Source of the DNA: G963676095 sp963676095
Lineage (GTDB): Bacteria; Bacteroidota; Bacteroidia; Bacteroidales; Prolixibacteraceae
Length of the DNA: 64,000 nucleotides
Direction: 5' to 3'
Assembly: GCA_963676095.1 (NCBI GenBank)
Contig: OY781040.1
Span: 1,984,001-2,048,000 of the forward strand
The notes below the pieces were generated by a model that did no database searches, was not told where the DNA came from, and saw nothing but the letters and a program-made list of their open reading frames with translations. Positions 8,793-16,836 of this stretch are shown here, in pieces. The translations under genes and the position numbers were made by a program. Positions within the stretch are counted from its first letter, which is position 1. The number at the start of each line of letters is the position of its first letter.

Positions 8793-9650
8793 ATGGAAAC
8801 AAACGAATTCAAAAACATCGTCACCAGGTACAAAACAGTATTTTTTGATGCTTTCGGGGTATTAAAAAACCATAAGGGGATTATACCTGGAATCGAAAAG
8901 ACATTCCAGTTCCTGGAAGAACATGATATTAACTATTATATCCTGACAAACGATGCCTCAAGGAGCCCGGAAGCACTGACAACAGGATACCTCAACCGCG
9001 GGATTACAAGTATAACCCCCGACAAAATCATATCTTCCGGAATGCTTGCCAGGGACTGGCTCAGCCTGAAAATCAAGGATGGGACTGTTGCCTATATGGG
9101 CACAGAGGAATCCGCTCATTATATAGAAACGGCCGGTCTTGATATTTTGTCCGTCAGCGATATCGATCTGAACAATATCAGTCATATCAAATGCTTTGTT
9201 TTCCTCGACGACGAAGGATTCGACTGGTCTGCAAACATCAATAAGACGATAAACTTCCTGAGGAAAAAAAATGTACCGGTCATCGTGGCAAACACAGACA
9301 TTAACTATCCCGTAAGCAAAAATGATGTAGCTGTGGCTATCGGCGGGATTTCAAACATGGTTGAAGAAATACTGGGAAAACATTTCATCCGTTTCGGAAA
9401 ACCCGATGCCCAGATGTTTATGTTTGGGTATGAACGGGCCTGTCAGGATAAGCAGGTCAAACGAAACGAAATACTCATGGTGGGAGACACATTGTTCACC
9501 GACATCATCGGCGGAAATAAATTCGGAATGGACACGGCCCTGGTGTTGTCAGGGAACACGCTACCTGAAATGGCCACAATCAGGATCTCCAGCTCCGGGA
9601 TCATTCCCGACTATATTTGCCCATCGGTATTAATTAACGGCGAGTATTGA
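8793..9650 (+). CDS. HAD-superfamily class IIA protein (NagD-like) with altered motif I
   Basis: A 285-residue HAD-fold protein of the NagD/class IIA type. Motif I is FFDAFGVL, with the nucleophile D19 present but the general acid/base Asp two residues on replaced by Phe. Motif II is ILTNDASRS, the later lysine motif is RFGKPDAQMF, and motif IV is VGDTLFTDIIG. The DxWGV/DxFGV form of motif I occurs in some class IIA HADs of unclear activity and resembles the dehalogenase motif, so plain phosphatase activity should not be assumed. It is translationally close to the upstream kinase (2-base gap) and probably acts on the same metabolite. Confidence 0.82.
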   Translation: METNEFKNIVTRYKTVFFDAFGVLKNHKGIIPGIEKTFQFLEEHDINYYILTNDASRSPEALTTGYLNRGITSITPDKIISSGMLARDWLSLKIKDGTVAYMGTEESAHYIETAGLDILSVSDIDLNNISHIKCFVFLDDEGFDWSANINKTINFLRKKNVPVIVANTDINYPVSKNDVAVAIGGISNMVEEILGKHFIRFGKPDAQMFMFGYERACQDKQVKRNEILMVGDTLFTDIIGGNKFGMDTALVLSGNTLPEMATIRISSSGIIPDYICPSVLINGEY

Positions 9651-9712
9651 TGAATTTATTTGTAATGACCGATTATTCTTTGTGGAGTGCCAAAGAGATG
9701 TGATTAAAATAA

Positions 9713-9744
9713 AAAAGCGGTCTGACAAGTGCCGGACCGCTTTT
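9713..9744. terminator. Bidirectional terminator between HAD and GSII genes
   Basis: Perfect 10-base arms AAAAGCGGTC (9713-9722) and GACCGCTTTT (9735-9744) with A-rich and T-rich flanks on both sides. It serves the converging HAD (+) and GSII (-) genes. Confidence 0.8.
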
Positions 9745-9770
9745 CCTATATATGAATAGCTTAGTTTCTC

Positions 9771-10787
9771 TTATACTTTAGCCTTGTGAACAGTTTTGAT
9801 GATCACGGCACCAACCTTGTAAGGATCTGCATTCGAAGCAGGCCTTCTGTCTTCCAGACGACCCTTCCAGCCATCTTCTACTGTTCCTACAGGAATACGG
9901 ATCGAAGCACCACGGTTTGAAACGCCGTAGCTGAAGTCATTAATCGAAGCGGTTTCATGCTTCCCGGTCAGACGCTGATCATTGTATGCCCCGTAAACGG
10001 CAATATGTTCCTGAATATGGTTTCCAAATTCTTCGCAGATAGCAGTAAATACAGCCTTATCTCCGCAAGTTCTCATCAAGCCGTTAGAGAAGTTGGCATG
10101 CATACCCGAGCCATTCCAGTCTAAGTCCTTGCCCAGAGGTTTCGGATGCCATTCAACGTAAACACCATATTTTTCAGCTGTCCGTTCCATCAGGTAACGG
10201 GCTACCCAAATCTGGTCACCTGCATCGCGGGCGCCTTTTGCAAAGATCTGGAATTCCCATTGTCCTGCAGCAACTTCTGCATTGATACCTTCAACATTCA
10301 ACCCTGCTTCCAGGCAAAGATCAAGATGTTCATCAACAATGTCACGGCCATAAGCATTTTTTGCACCGACGCCACAGTAATACGGGCCCTGGGGACCAGG
10401 GAAACCGCCATTCGGGAAACCCAGAGGCAATTTTGTTTCTGCATCGTAAAGGAAGTATTCCTGTTCGAACCCGAACCAGAAATCTTCATCTTCTTCATCT
10501 ATTGTAGCCCGGCCATTTGTTGAATGAGGAGTTCCATCCGGATTCAAAACTTCTGTCATTACCAGGTATCCGTTTTTTCGGTCAGGATCAGGATAAATTG
10601 CAACAGGCTTCAACAAAAGGTCAGAATTCCCGCCTTCTGCCTGTTGTGTGGAAGATCCGTCAAATGCCCACACCGGACAATCTTCCAATTTTCCACTAAA
10701 ATCTTTTGCAATCCTGGTTTTAGAACGAAGACCTTGAGTCGGTTGATATCCATCTAACCAGATGTACTCCAATTTTGCTTTCATCAT
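9771..10787 (-). CDS. glnA: Type II (eukaryotic-type) glutamine synthetase
   Basis: A 338-residue glutamine synthetase of the GSII class, the form common in eukaryotes and found in some bacteria. Class landmarks are YIWLDGYQ at the N-terminus, WAFDGSSTQQAEGGNSD near residue 42, FGFEQEYFL near 105, GINAEVAAGQWEFQI near 170, and the C-terminal block SNRGASIRIP followed by GRLEDRRPASNADPY near 290-320. The reaction is glutamate plus ammonia plus ATP to glutamine. It has its own promoter box (10853-10860) and ends at a shared terminator. It is the second true glutamine synthetase in this region, suggesting division of labour under different nitrogen conditions. Confidence 0.96.
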   Translation of the reverse strand: MMKAKLEYIWLDGYQPTQGLRSKTRIAKDFSGKLEDCPVWAFDGSSTQQAEGGNSDLLLKPVAIYPDPDRKNGYLVMTEVLNPDGTPHSTNGRATIDEEDEDFWFGFEQEYFLYDAETKLPLGFPNGGFPGPQGPYYCGVGAKNAYGRDIVDEHLDLCLEAGLNVEGINAEVAAGQWEFQIFAKGARDAGDQIWVARYLMERTAEKYGVYVEWHPKPLGKDLDWNGSGMHANFSNGLMRTCGDKAVFTAICEEFGNHIQEHIAVYGAYNDQRLTGKHETASINDFSYGVSNRGASIRIPVGTVEDGWKGRLEDRRPASNADPYKVGAVIIKTVHKAKV

Positions 10788-10852
10788 GTTACAATTTATA
10801 AGTTAATGATATTCTTTCTTTAAAATTTGTCGTTAAAAATAATACAGAGTGG

Positions 10853-10860
10853 CAAAATTA
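10853..10860 (-). promoter_or_regulatory. -7 promoter box of GSII
   Basis: TAATTTTG on the minus strand, identical to the glnN and ilvA boxes, about 65 bases upstream of the GSII start. Confidence 0.5.
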
Positions 10861-11082
10861 TAAACTAATATCAATCCTTTCGAAAAAAGTTAATAAAAAA
10901 TTCATATAAATTTTGCTTTTCTTCTTCAGCCTCCCATTCTTCAGGGTAGTGTGGCCAAAAGTATAAAAATTATTATTTCCTGATATTCTTCAGAAGCAAT
11001 GCTCAAAAAAAATTAATTGTTTTTAACAGGATCCCCCCCCGGCCTGGCCACCCTCCCGTTTTCCGGTGAAAAAATACAACTA
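10861..11082. other. Non-coding stretch upstream of the first repeat block
   Basis: AT-rich spacer with a C-tract near 11033-11040. No gene or clear structure was seen. Confidence 0.4.
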
Positions 11083-11316
11083 CCGAAACAAAAACTGAAC
11101 GCTAAGACGCGGAAAATGGCTACTGTTGTTAATCTGATTAACATGGTTTGTTGTTTGAGGCTACGCCGTTTGAATGTTTGACACTTCGTTGTTTCTAAAC
11201 TGAACGCGAAGACGCCAAGACACAAAAAATGGTTTCTATTGTTAATATGGTTAACATTGTTGGTTGGCATCCCATTCTCTATACTCTTCGCCCAATTCTT
11301 TCATTCGCCAACTCTC

Positions 11317-11668
11317 CAGTTCGCCAACTCACAATATCTTTATGCTCCCCTCTCCAACCGCGAAGCGTCAAACATTCAAACTTTTCAAACTACTCAAACC
11401 TCATTCACTAATTCTTTCATTTCTCAGTTCACCAATTCACAATGTGACTATGCCCTCATTCCCAACAGCAAAGCGTCAAACAATCGAAAATTCAAACGTT
11501 CAAACATTTATTTTTTTAATTTGTGTTCATCCGTGTTATCTGTGGTGAGCACTAAAGACACGAGACTGAACGCGAAGACGCCAAGACGCAAAAAATGGTT
11601 TCTATTGTTAATATGGTTAACATTGTTGGTCGGCATCCCATTCTCTATACTCTTCGCCCAATTCTTTC
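11317..11668. repeat. Long direct repeat, copy 1
   Basis: About 350 bases repeated at 11825-12175 with an offset of 508 bases. The first 315 or so bases are almost identical (one difference seen, gacgc versus gacac). After that comes a short mismatch patch with a one-base indel near 11633. Confidence 0.85.
11484..11666. repeat. 183-base tandem duplication, unit 1
   Basis: This unit is followed immediately at 11667 by a second copy whose first roughly 150 bases (to about 11818) match it closely. A third copy of the same stretch starts near 11992. The junctions share tctttcgaaaa-like microhomology, consistent with slippage or unequal recombination. Confidence 0.8.
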
Positions 11669-11824
11669 GAAAATTCAAACGTTCAAACATTTATTTTTTT
11701 AATTTGTGTTCATCCGTGTTATCTGTGGTGAGCACTAAAGACACGAGACTGAACGCGAAGACGCCAAGACACAAAAAATGGTTTCTATTGTTAATATGGT
11801 TAACATTGTTGGTCGGCTCATTCT

Positions 11825-12175
11825 CAGTTCGCCAACTCACAATATCTTTATGCTCCCCTCTCCAACCGCGAAGCGTCAAACATTCAAACTTTTCAAACTA
11901 CTCAAACCTCATTCACTAATTCTTTCATTTCTCAGTTCACCAATTCACAATGTGACTATGCCCTCATTCCCAACAGCAAAGCGTCAAACAATCGAAAATT
12001 CAAACGTTCAAACATTTATTTTTTTAATTTGTGTTCATCCGTGTTATCTGTGGTGAGCACTAAAGACACGAGACTGAACGCGAAGACGCCAAGACACAAA
12101 AAATGGTTTCTATTGTTAATATGGTTAACATTGTTGGTCGGGCCCCGTTCTCTATACTCTTCGCCCAATTCTTTC
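11825..12175. repeat. Long direct repeat, copy 2
   Basis: Second copy of the 11317-11668 segment, offset 508 bases. The near identity suggests a recent duplication. Confidence 0.85.
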
Positions 12176-12352
12176 ATTCACCAATTCACAATCTCACCAG
12201 TTCACCAGTTCACAATATCTTTATGCTCTCACCTCCAACAGCGAAGCGTCAAACATTCAAACCCTTCAAACTACTCAAACCTCATTCACTCATTCTTTCA
12301 TTTCTCAGTTCACCAATTCACAATGAGCCTGTAAATTCCGGAGTATCCGGAG

Positions 12353-12826
12353 TCAAACATCCAGTTTCAGGTCATTCAGCACAGTATGTATCAACTCCGT
12401 TTCAAACCCTCTGCCTTGGGCAAAACGGAACAACTTGGCTTTCCTTTCATACGGATCAGACGATTTAATGCTTTTATTCTTTTCTTTTAGTAAGGCCGAT
12501 AAAGTTTCACGATAATCAGGACCGTCTATTTCCTCCAGTGCCGATTCTATTACCGGGGGTTGTATCTTTTCCATTCTCAGGCAATAGGCTATTTTTATTT
12601 TTCCCCACTTGTTAAACCGGAATTTATCCCGCACGTAACTCCTGGAGAACCTTTCGTCATTTATAAACTTTTCACGGATCAACCGTTCTGCTACGGGAAT
12701 TGCTTCATCTTCATTCAGTCCCCAATCTTTTAATTTTTGATAAATCGAGGCAGAACTCCTCTCTGATCTGCTGCAAAGAGCAGCTGCCCTCATGTATGAG
12801 TCATGTTGAAGGTTTGTAAATTCCAT
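12353..12826 (-). CDS. recX: RecX family regulatory protein
   Basis: A 157-residue helical protein of the RecX family, which modulates RecA filaments. Recognisable blocks are the N-terminal AAALCSRSERSSASIYQKL near residue 15, RLIREKFINDERFSRSYVRDKFRFNKWGKIKIAYCL near 50-85, and a C-terminal third repeat RKAKLFRFAQGRGFETELI. Three tandem three-helix repeats are expected in the family. recA is not adjacent. The stop codon lies only about 10 bases from the repeat block, so the repeats probably occupy its 3' flank. Confidence 0.9.
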   Translation of the reverse strand: MEFTNLQHDSYMRAAALCSRSERSSASIYQKLKDWGLNEDEAIPVAERLIREKFINDERFSRSYVRDKFRFNKWGKIKIAYCLRMEKIQPPVIESALEEIDGPDYRETLSALLKEKNKSIKSSDPYERKAKLFRFAQGRGFETELIHTVLNDLKLDV

Positions 12827-13072
12827 TTCTCAATTCAATAGATATTATTCCAGATATAAATGTCACATAAACTGTCAATAATTCTTATAATGGAGTCGAT
12901 CTGGATCCAGTCTGATATCCATTTTTAAACAAAAATATGAAACTTACAGTATAACCGGCTAGGATAAATAAAAAAACGAACGTATCTCCAAAATTAAATA
13001 ATTTACAAAAATCGAATAATTTGCTCCCATGTTCAAAAATTAGTTGCTTATTTTGTATAAACCTTTAAGAAT

Positions 13073-14581
13073 ATGAAAAAGACGCTGATTGTTTGCGCAG
13101 GATTCTTTCTAAACGGGTATTTGTCTGTTAGTGCTTTTAGTCAGGTTCCGGAGCCGAAAACATTTACATTCGGACAGGCTTACGAATACATGATCAGCAA
13201 CAGTCATGTATTAAAAAAAATCGATTTCCAGATCAGTGAAAAAGAGGCAGAAACAAAAGCATCTTCAGGATTAAGAATTCCCAAAATCAATATTACCGGA
13301 ACGGCAGTCCAGATGTCTGACCCGATACATCTCGACCTGACCCCGGTTAAAAACGCCATCACCCCTCTTTACGAAGCATTGGGAAACTACGGAAATTTCT
13401 CAGGCGTACCTGCCTCTGCAACGACTACCCTATCTGATGCCGCAAGTACAGCAGTGGTAAGGGAACAACTTTTGGAAGGGCTTGACGAAATTAATTCGAC
13501 CAACTGGGACCAGACAATCCAGAAAGAACGCTTCGCGAGCCTTAGCGCCAATCTGGTATGGCCTCTCTACACCGGAGGCAAAATTAACGCAGCCAATGAA
13601 GCATCCCGCATCAATCATGAAGAATCGGGCATTGAAAAGGAACAAAGCAAAGCTGAATTATTAACAGAACTGGTAACCCGGTATTATGGGCTGGTGCTCT
13701 CAAAAGAATCTGAAAAAGTAAGGGAACAGGTGCTCGATGCCATGAAGAAGCATCTTTACGATGCGCAAAAACTAAGCGAGCAGGGGCAAATTGCCAATGT
13801 TGAGGAGCTTCATGCTGAAGTAGCGGAATCGGATGCCGAACGGGAAGTGCTAAAGGCCCGTCGCCAATCGTCCATTGTTGAACGGTCGTTGCAAAACACA
13901 CTTGCCTGCCAGGACAATGATTCCATTATCCCTACGTCGCGGTTATTCCTTCTCCTGAATATTGAGGATGCCTCATACTTTGCTAACCTGGCTAAATTAA
14001 AAAGCCCTCTTCTGAAAGAGGTTAATTCAAAAAAAGACCTGGCAAAAACCGGCGTCAAGCTGGAGAAAAGCAACTTTCTGCCGTCTGTTGCATTAACCGG
14101 GATGTACGACATAGCCAACAAAGATCTGTCACCGTATATTCCCGACTGGATGGTTGGACTGGGACTCAACTGGACCTTATTCGACGGTACAACCAGACTA
14201 AGAAAAGTGCAGGCCGCCCGTTATAAAGTAGCGCAGGTTGAAGAGGCCGGGCACAAGGCAGAAGACGATATCGAAACGATGGTACACAAACTGCATCATG
14301 AGCTGGGAATGCAGGTAGAACAAATGCAAAGCCTGAACAAATCGATCACTTTCGCAGAAGCTTATGTAGAGAGCAAAGACAAGGCATTCCATGAAGGGTT
14401 ATCCTCGTCTTCCGACCTGGTTGATGCCAGGCTGATGCTGGCCAAGTTCAAAATCGAAAGGTTGCAAGCCATGTATAACTATGATGTTGCGCTGGCCACG
14501 CTGTTACAGTTTTGCGGGGTGCCCGACCAGTTTATCGGGTACCAGCAAAGGGACGGCGCCATTACCGGATCGGGAAATTAA
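13073..14581 (+). CDS. TolC-family outer membrane efflux protein
   Basis: A 502-residue outer membrane channel component with a cleavable signal peptide (first about 25 residues, ending near SAFSQ). The body has the two-fold repeated long helices and beta segments of the TolC/OEP family, with LSANLVWPLYTGGKINAANEA near residue 160 and VGLGLNWTLFDGTTRLRKVQAARY near 370. It is the first gene of a four-gene export operon with HlyD and two ABC-2 permeases. It should form the outer membrane exit duct for that complex. Confidence 0.92.
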   Translation: MKKTLIVCAGFFLNGYLSVSAFSQVPEPKTFTFGQAYEYMISNSHVLKKIDFQISEKEAETKASSGLRIPKINITGTAVQMSDPIHLDLTPVKNAITPLYEALGNYGNFSGVPASATTTLSDAASTAVVREQLLEGLDEINSTNWDQTIQKERFASLSANLVWPLYTGGKINAANEASRINHEESGIEKEQSKAELLTELVTRYYGLVLSKESEKVREQVLDAMKKHLYDAQKLSEQGQIANVEELHAEVAESDAEREVLKARRQSSIVERSLQNTLACQDNDSIIPTSRLFLLLNIEDASYFANLAKLKSPLLKEVNSKKDLAKTGVKLEKSNFLPSVALTGMYDIANKDLSPYIPDWMVGLGLNWTLFDGTTRLRKVQAARYKVAQVEEAGHKAEDDIETMVHKLHHELGMQVEQMQSLNKSITFAEAYVESKDKAFHEGLSSSSDLVDARLMLAKFKIERLQAMYNYDVALATLLQFCGVPDQFIGYQQRDGAITGSGN

Positions 14582-14619
14582 TCGGTTAAAGCAGTACAAA
14601 AAATAAAATACAACATAGA

Positions 14620-15612
14620 ATGAACAAAACAAGAAATTTTATCATTGGGATTTTCTTCGCAGCCTTACTGGTTTTCGTGCTTTACACGACCTGGCTGATC
14701 ACCCGTCCTGTTCCTCTGGAAGTGCAGGGTGAGATGGATGCCACTCAGATCCGCGTGGCCTCGAAAATCCCCGGGCGTATCGATCATATCGCAATAAAAA
14801 AGGGGCAACAGGTTCAAAAAGGGGATTTCCTGTTTTCGATTAACAGTCCTGAGATTGAAGCCAAACTTCAGCAGGCCACTGCCGCCAGGGACGCAGCAGC
14901 AGCCCAAAGCCTCAAGGCGCAAAACGGAGCACAGAAGGAAGACATTCAGGCAGCCTACAGTACTTACCTGAAGGCGGAAGCCGCCGCCCGGCTTTATGAA
15001 AAAACCTATCAGCGGATTGCCAGCCTGTTTGCAGATGGTGTCGTGCCGGAACAAAAGAAAGATGAGGCAGAAACGCAAATGAAGGCTTCAAGGGAAACAG
15101 CCAATGCAGCTAAGGCAATTTGGGATAAGGCAAGAAAAGGGGCACGTTCCGAAGATAAAAAAGCAGCAGAGGACCTCGTAAAACAAGCGGAAGGGGCCAT
15201 TGCCGAAGTTGAGGCGTACCTAAAGGAAACCCAGATCACTGCCCCGTCAACGGGAGAAGTATCCAATGTGATCCCTGAAGAAGGAGAGCTGGTCGCAACC
15301 GGTTACCCTGTAATTACGATACTCGACCTGAACGACACCTGGGCTGTCCTGTTTGTCAGGGAAGACCTTATGCCAAACATCAGGATGGGTAGTGAATTCA
15401 GAGCAGACATCCCGGCCCTGGGGAAAAAGGATGTCCTCTTTAACGTAAACTACATCAGTCCTACCGCCGACTTCGCGACCTGGACCTCAACAAAGACTTC
15501 GGGGGGCTTCGATGTAAAATCGTTCGAGATACACGCTGTACCTACTGAAAAAATGGAAGGGCTCAGGCCCGGAATGAGCATTTTGGTAAACTGGAAACAA
15601 TTTGGGAAATAA
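14620..15612 (+). CDS. HlyD/EmrA-like periplasmic adaptor
   Basis: A 330-residue membrane fusion protein linking inner membrane permeases to TolC. One N-terminal membrane anchor lies at about residues 7-27. The lipoyl-like half-motifs are IRVASKIPGRIDHIAIKKGQ near 45 and ITAPSTGEVSNVIPEEGELV near 205. A long Ala/Lys/Glu-rich helical hairpin, about residues 85-190, separates them. It starts 38 bases after the TolC gene and ends just before the first permease. The arrangement resembles YbhG-YbhFSR-type exporters. Confidence 0.92.
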   Translation: MNKTRNFIIGIFFAALLVFVLYTTWLITRPVPLEVQGEMDATQIRVASKIPGRIDHIAIKKGQQVQKGDFLFSINSPEIEAKLQQATAARDAAAAQSLKAQNGAQKEDIQAAYSTYLKAEAAARLYEKTYQRIASLFADGVVPEQKKDEAETQMKASRETANAAKAIWDKARKGARSEDKKAAEDLVKQAEGAIAEVEAYLKETQITAPSTGEVSNVIPEEGELVATGYPVITILDLNDTWAVLFVREDLMPNIRMGSEFRADIPALGKKDVLFNVNYISPTADFATWTSTKTSGGFDVKSFEIHAVPTEKMEGLRPGMSILVNWKQFGK

Positions 15613-15619
15613 AAACTCT

Positions 15620-16819
15620 ATGATCGGTAGCGGGCAATCATCATTTTTTCGCAGCAATCCTTTTATTAAGGTGCTGTTTCGCGAAATCGACCGGATGACC
15701 GGATCGGTGATCTACTTATTTTGCACCCTCATCGGCCCGCTGGTCGCCTTTATTATCCTGCTGACAACTTTCTCTGAATATATCCCGAGAAATATTTCTG
15801 TTGCTTTGGTCGACCGCGACAACACAGCGCTTTCGCGGAAAATCGGAATGTACATTAATGCGGCACCCGAAGCGCGGATTTCCGTCCGCCTCCCCGATTT
15901 ACACGAGGCTTACCGGCAAATGAAGGAAGGCAGCGTTGATGCAGTTGTCGTTATCCCCCAAAACACCGAAAAAACAATACTGAAGGGGAACCAGCAAAAA
16001 ATTCCCGTTTTCATAAATAACGAAAATATACTAAAGGGAGGCTATCTGCAAAAGGGTATTTACAAAACGCTGGCGACAATCTCTGCCGGAATAAAACTTC
16101 AGGTAGACCTGAAAAAAGGAATGCAGGAAGAACAGGCCATGGCGGCGGTACAACCTGTAAAACTGCACCAGCACATTCTTTTTAACCCTTTTGGCAATTA
16201 TGCCTATTTTCTGATGACTGCCCTGCTGCCCCTTATGGTACTCGTGTTTACCCTGCTCACGACCATTTTTGCAGTTGGCGTTGAAGTGAGGGAAGGCACT
16301 GGCCCGGAATGGCTGGAAACTGCATCAGGCAGCCTGGTTGTGGCACTGGCCGGGAAGCTGTTCCCTTATACCCTGCTTTACTGTATTATATCAATGGTCA
16401 TGAATGTCATCCTTTTCATTCAGATAGGGACACCGCTGAACGGGGAGTTTTTGCTGATCGCGATGGGCGAACTGGGACTGATTGTGACCTATCAGTTTGT
16501 CGGGGTACTTTTTGTTTCCGTCCTGGCCAACCTGAGGCTGGCCCTCTCAATAGGAAGTGCCTATTCAATGATGGCGCTGACTTTTTCCGGCCTCACTTTT
16601 CCGGCCTATGCAATGCCTGCCCTTGCTGAGGGCTTCTCATTTTTGTTCCCGTTTACCTACTGGATCCATATTTTTGTTTCCCAGGCAATACAAGGAGCAC
16701 CAGCTGCACAGGGGATAAAATACCTGTGTTTCTTTTTATTGTTCATTTTTTTGTCAATCAGTCTTTTCCCCCGGCTCAAACGTATCCTGTTAACTGAAAA
16801 GTTTTGGGGAAAAATCTGA
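15620..16819 (+). CDS. ABC-2 type transporter permease (first of pair)
   Basis: A 399-residue inner membrane permease of the ABC-2/YhgE-like type. It has one N-terminal membrane segment (about residues 25-47), a large extracytoplasmic domain beginning ISVALVDRDNTALSRKI, and a cluster of about five membrane segments from residue 190 to the end. The frame opens at a TTG at 15602 that overlaps hlyD; ATG 15620 is chosen because it follows the hlyD stop by 7 bases. No ATP-binding cassette is encoded in the protein or operon. Confidence 0.88.
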   Translation: MIGSGQSSFFRSNPFIKVLFREIDRMTGSVIYLFCTLIGPLVAFIILLTTFSEYIPRNISVALVDRDNTALSRKIGMYINAAPEARISVRLPDLHEAYRQMKEGSVDAVVVIPQNTEKTILKGNQQKIPVFINNENILKGGYLQKGIYKTLATISAGIKLQVDLKKGMQEEQAMAAVQPVKLHQHILFNPFGNYAYFLMTALLPLMVLVFTLLTTIFAVGVEVREGTGPEWLETASGSLVVALAGKLFPYTLLYCIISMVMNVILFIQIGTPLNGEFLLIAMGELGLIVTYQFVGVLFVSVLANLRLALSIGSAYSMMALTFSGLTFPAYAMPALAEGFSFLFPFTYWIHIFVSQAIQGAPAAQGIKYLCFFLLFIFLSISLFPRLKRILLTEKFWGKI

Positions 16820-16836
16820 TCTATTTTAAATTTTGA

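Larger units (their letters stand above)
11083..12345. repeat. Composite interspersed repeat block 1 (non-coding)
   Basis: About 1.26 kb built from recurring modules: an 'actgaacgcgaagacgcc' module followed by 'aatggtttctattgttaa' and 'tatggttaacattgttgg' (starts near 11199, 11565, 11748, 12073); a 'gtgttcatccgtgttatc' module; runs of 'attcaccagttcaccaat'-type words; and 'gcgaagcgtcaaacattc' words. An arm at 11151-11195 (ttgtttgaggctacgccg and following) is the reverse complement of the 'gcgaagcgtcaaacattc' words, so the block can fold on itself. Long frames here are open only because the modules lack stops. The same modules recur at 26.46-26.95 kb and 44.48-45.09 kb. Confidence 0.85.

Noticed and set aside
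11239..11919. 226-codon open frame in repeat block 1
   Set aside because: It repeats the same peptide words because the DNA modules repeat; openness follows from the repeat composition, not selection for protein.
11083..12345. CRISPR array
   Set aside because: Modules recur at irregular spacing (366, 183 and 325 bases), spacers are themselves repeated, and no cas gene is present.
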